Assembly (NCBI RefSeq): GCF_000963925.1
Contig: NZ_BAMV01000010.1
Location: 1-64,000 of the forward strand
Reading direction: 5' to 3'
DNA length: 64,000 bases
Source of the DNA: Acetobacter cibinongensis
Lineage (GTDB): Bacteria; Pseudomonadota; Alphaproteobacteria; Acetobacterales; Acetobacteraceae
Numbering within the stretch: the first letter of the stretch is position 1; the number at the start of each line of letters is the position of its first letter. A program made the translations under genes and the position numbers. The notes under the pieces are model-generated. The model was not told the DNA's origin. It worked only from the letters and a program-made list of their open reading frames with translations, and searched no databases. Shown piece after piece: positions 61,509 through 64,000 of the stretch.

Positions 61509-62527
61509 GGTTGCACGCCCCCGTCATCACCATAAATCGGGTTTTGCAGGGCAGCAGCGGCTGTTGTGCTGGAAGGTTCCTGCTGTGGGGTCAGGACAGG
61601 GTAGGCCACCTGCCACGCCAGAAGGCCTAGCAGAAAAACCGTAGCCAGCCGTACCCGCCCCTGCTTGGGCAGAGGCAACACCACCAGATGTGTCAGTGCC
61701 AGCAAGACAGCGGCGATAGCTACCTTTACCAACCACGCACCCCCGCCTTCCAGACAGCCGATGCCCCATGCTTCCATCCCTGCCGTGGCGGGAAGGGACA
61801 GCGTGCCGGACCAGGCGATATCCCCCGCCAAAGTAACCCAGCATAACCGTACACAATCCCGCGCCAGCAACCACAGGCCACGGTCAGGGCCGGAAAGAGG
61901 GCATGCGCCTTCCTCATCACTTTGCTGGGTGCGCCATGCGACCGCAAAAAGGGCAACGCCCATCAGCACAAAGGGGGCTCCATTCCCTAAAGGAGAGAGG
62001 CTCCGTATCTGGGCCAGAAAAGCAGCGAGATCCTGCCCACCGACCATCACCAGAACAGGTATCAAGGCAGGCAACAATAATATGTCTGCTATCAGCACCA
62101 TATAGCCGTTCAGCGCATAGCGGCCCGGCTGCGCCACCAGTGGCAAAGACAAAAACAAAGACGCCAGAACCAGCACGGCAGAGATCAACAATAGCCCCGG
62201 TGCAGGAAAACCCGCTGGCAACAGCATAAACACCGGCACCATACCGCAACCCAGCACGGCAAGCACAAAACCTGCCCGCACAACCCCTGCACCAGCTTTA
62301 TGATCCGGCTCAGCAAGGCCCGGACGGGTAAATTGGTGCCGTATTTCCTGCCAACGGCCACTCACCCTGTAGCGGCATTCGCCAGCCATTCGGCCACCCA
62401 GCCGTTCAACCCAGCCGGTAAAAAAAGGAGCGGCCACCAGCATCAGCACGGTCTGGCACCCCAATGCGGCAAGGCACAGTAGGCTCCAGCCCCAGGTCAG
62501 CACGAAGGAAGATGCAGGCACTGTCAT
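61505..62527 (-). CDS. HyfC/NuoH-like membrane subunit
   Basis: A 340-residue membrane protein with about eight segments, in the HyfC position. FFTGWVERLGGRMAGECRYRVSGRWQEIRHQF (spanning about 35-66) follows the NuoH/HyfC first loop (Gly-Trp-x-x-Arg, then Arg-x-Gly-Pro), with the Pro lost. The later loop that in HyfC reads THLELTMIHEAM...SG is here DRGLWLLARDCVRLCW...WSG (about 219-244), without the conserved glutamates. These residues line the quinone/proton path in complex I, so coupling may differ. Four-base overlaps on both sides. Confidence 0.7.
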   Translation of the reverse strand: MTVPASSFVLTWGWSLLCLAALGCQTVLMLVAAPFFTGWVERLGGRMAGECRYRVSGRWQEIRHQFTRPGLAEPDHKAGAGVVRAGFVLAVLGCGMVPVFMLLPAGFPAPGLLLISAVLVLASLFLSLPLVAQPGRYALNGYMVLIADILLLPALIPVLVMVGGQDLAAFLAQIRSLSPLGNGAPFVLMGVALFAVAWRTQQSDEEGACPLSGPDRGLWLLARDCVRLCWVTLAGDIAWSGTLSLPATAGMEAWGIGCLEGGGAWLVKVAIAAVLLALTHLVVLPLPKQGRVRLATVFLLGLLAWQVAYPVLTPQQEPSSTTAAAALQNPIYGDDGGVQP

Positions 62528-64000
62528 TGTCCGACCAACAGCCCAAACAACAGCCCGGCAGCCAGAAAAAGCAGGATCAGCACAAGGCCCTGTGCTTCAC
62601 ACCATGCCACACTTCTGAACAGTATAGCCTGCACGTAACGACCACCTGCGGCCGTTTTATCAACAATGGCCCATTCAGAGGGCGTTTGGTTCTGTAAGCC
62701 TAGGAAAACCAGAAGCATGGTCCACACCGCTGCCTCTTGCTCCGTGGGCTCAGCTTCTACCGCTTTATCCACCTTTATAAGAGGCGCGCCCTCCTGCCAG
62801 CGCTGTCGCGCAGCCTGCAACCTTGGGAAGGGATAAAATTTACACACACGGCCCAAAGCAATAACGCCACCCACACAGACCATCAGCGCGGCCACACTAT
62901 AAAGTGGCGTAAAACTCACTGGAGTGTCCGTAAACCAGACGGATAAAGCTTTTGACCACATGAAGTCTCGTGCATCCACGCCAACAAAAAGGTGGTCTTG
63001 TAGCGCTAGCCATGCCCCCGGCAACACAGAAACCACACAGGCTGCCACAAGACAGATAACCGCTGGCAGAAGCGGAAAAAAACCGCTCCGAATACTCTGC
63101 CCAGACAGACGAGCAGAAATGCCCTGCCCGCCCCGAAATGCAGCATATCCCAGCCGTACCAGCCCTAGAATACCCAGTGCCATGAAGCCTGCGGCCCCCA
63201 CCAGCACAAGAATTGTACCCAGAGCCTGTATGGGCGGCGCAGCACGCGTGGCCAGTTCACCCGCGCTCACCAGGCACCACAGGACAGAAAACCCACCCAG
63301 CGGTGGCAGCCCGGAAAGCAGAAGCAAAGCCACGCTCAGCACGGCAAGACCAGCAACGCTGCAAATAAGAGGCGGAAAGCCTGTAGGCTCAGAGCTCCCC
63401 TCCGCATCCTTCTGTGGCTGACAAAGCCACAGCAAAGCCAACATAGCCAGCAATGGTGCCCCCAAGCCAAGTTGGGCAGCCGTTCTAAACTGGTCCATGC
63501 CCTCTAGCGTGGTTGCCAACGCCAAGGCCAATAGTACGACCAAGGCACCAAAACCGGCGCACGCCAACCCTGCGGCAATACGATGAACCTGCTGTGCCCG
63601 CAGTGCCTGCACGCAGCCACCCAATGCAACACAACAGCCACTCAGGATGAGCAGGACCTGAAACACAGGGTGCAGCACACCTGTCTCGGAAAGCAGGCGG
63701 CCCAGCAGAAAAACCCCGATACCGACGGGCACAGTCGCTTCAGGCCCTTTTTGTGCGGAAACTGACCAGCCCAGTAACAAAACCATAAGGCAGAGCAAAG
63801 GTGGGCAAAGAGGGCTGTCCGCAGGAATGCACGCAGGCACAACAGCCGCAGGTAACCAGACACCCTGCCGCCCCTTGCCTGCAAGCAACACCAGAGCTGT
63901 CCCTGCCAACAACCCGAACACCAAGGGCGAGAGCGCCAAAAACGCCAACCCTGCCAGAACGCACGCCATACCCCGGCGGCCCTGGCTCATGATACCGCCA
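62524..64000 (-). CDS. HyfB-like antiporter subunit (partial, runs off the right edge)
   Basis: At least 491 codons of a NuoL/M-type membrane protein in the HyfB position. The frame is open to the window edge; an ATG at 63990 exists, but the family's N-terminal region is missing, so the gene probably begins beyond the window. LLGWSVSAQKGPEATVPVG (near 62-64 kb, about 72-90 counted from that ATG) aligns with the GWLPxAHPxAPxPVS channel motif, with His changed to Gln; the following VHRIAAGLACAGFG aligns with the KRLLAYSSIEN segment. LSGLPPLGGFSVLW is the conserved P-P-x-x-G-F motif. Four-base overlap with the HyfC-like gene. Confidence 0.7.
   Translation of the reverse strand, partial: GGIMSQGRRGMACVLAGLAFLALSPLVFGLLAGTALVLLAGKGRQGVWLPAAVVPACIPADSPLCPPLLCLMVLLLGWSVSAQKGPEATVPVGIGVFLLGRLLSETGVLHPVFQVLLILSGCCVALGGCVQALRAQQVHRIAAGLACAGFGALVVLLALALATTLEGMDQFRTAAQLGLGAPLLAMLALLWLCQPQKDAEGSSEPTGFPPLICSVAGLAVLSVALLLLSGLPPLGGFSVLWCLVSAGELATRAAPPIQALGTILVLVGAAGFMALGILGLVRLGYAAFRGGQGISARLSGQSIRSGFFPLLPAVICLVAACVVSVLPGAWLALQDHLFVGVDARDFMWSKALSVWFTDTPVSFTPLYSVAALMVCVGGVIALGRVCKFYPFPRLQAARQRWQEGAPLIKVDKAVEAEPTEQEAAVWTMLLVFLGLQNQTPSEWAIVDKTAAGGRYVQAILFRSVAWCEAQGLVLILLFLAAGLLFGLLVGQ

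Noticed and set aside
63986-63990. ATG at 63990 as the true start of the HyfB-like gene
   Set aside because: The frame is open to the window edge and the family's N-terminal region is missing before it, so the gene is treated as partial.

Overview
This 64 kb window reads as chromosomal DNA of an acetic acid bacterium (Acetobacteraceae, Acetobacter-like). The evidence is a moderately GC-rich, gene-dense sequence carrying hopanoid-transport genes (hpnL/hpnN type), a class I lysyl-tRNA synthetase, a fused aroK-aroB gene, a TimA/SecB pair, bc1 complex genes and an FMN-riboswitch rib operon. Species assignment is inference. I found no rRNA, tRNA or insertion sequence.

Layout. 1-220: leader end of a type I-F CRISPR array, transcribed leftward, with no cas gene inside the window. 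221-777: leader and unexplained structured non-coding DNA. 778-1896: an MFS exporter. 1963-9492 (minus): FMN riboswitch, then ribD-ribE-ribBA-ribH running into hpnL and hpnN. 9649-12054: TonB-dependent receptor. 12411-15118: complete cytochrome bc1 operon in the order b, c1, Rieske. 15254-18869: DUF2252 protein, exported peroxiredoxin, WrbA-like flavodoxin, lipoprotein. 19482-22432: coupled pair, lipoprotein alpha/beta hydrolase and DUF4105 membrane protein. 22606-25926: citrate-type MFS symporter and OprO/P-like porin. 25968-29757 (minus): a second cytochrome b and c1 pair without a Rieske gene and with PEWY changed to PAWY, then mtnP and an SDR. 30026-35939: hemF, an exported binding protein, an Smr protein, a tri-haem peroxidase with an FNR-type box upstream, an orphan DNA methyltransferase and timA. 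36116-41516: histidine phosphatase, secB, hemD/hemC, tsaD, rlmJ. 41547-46028 (minus): lysS, an MprF-like protein with half a synthase domain, marC. 46183-53123: cinA-like gene, accA, xerD, aroKB, a very highly biased ompA, gtrA. 53329-57722: alaS, psd, pssA. 57686-64000 (minus): a tightly coupled hydrogenase-4/complex-I-like operon running off the right edge.

Themes. Much of the window is envelope and respiratory biology: phosphatidylethanolamine synthesis (pssA, psd), lysyl-lipid (lysS, mprF-like), hopanoid transport, haem synthesis (hemF, hemC, hemD) and several quinol-linked complexes. The two systems most worth following are the hyf-like operon, whose large subunit keeps the Arg and His of the N-terminal NiFe motif at the right spacing but has lost the cysteines and whose antiporter-like subunits lack the usual charged residues, and the second cytochrome b/c1 pair, which keeps every haem ligand but has lost the Qo-site glutamate. 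Both are intact, translationally coupled reading frames, so they look like maintained variants rather than decay.
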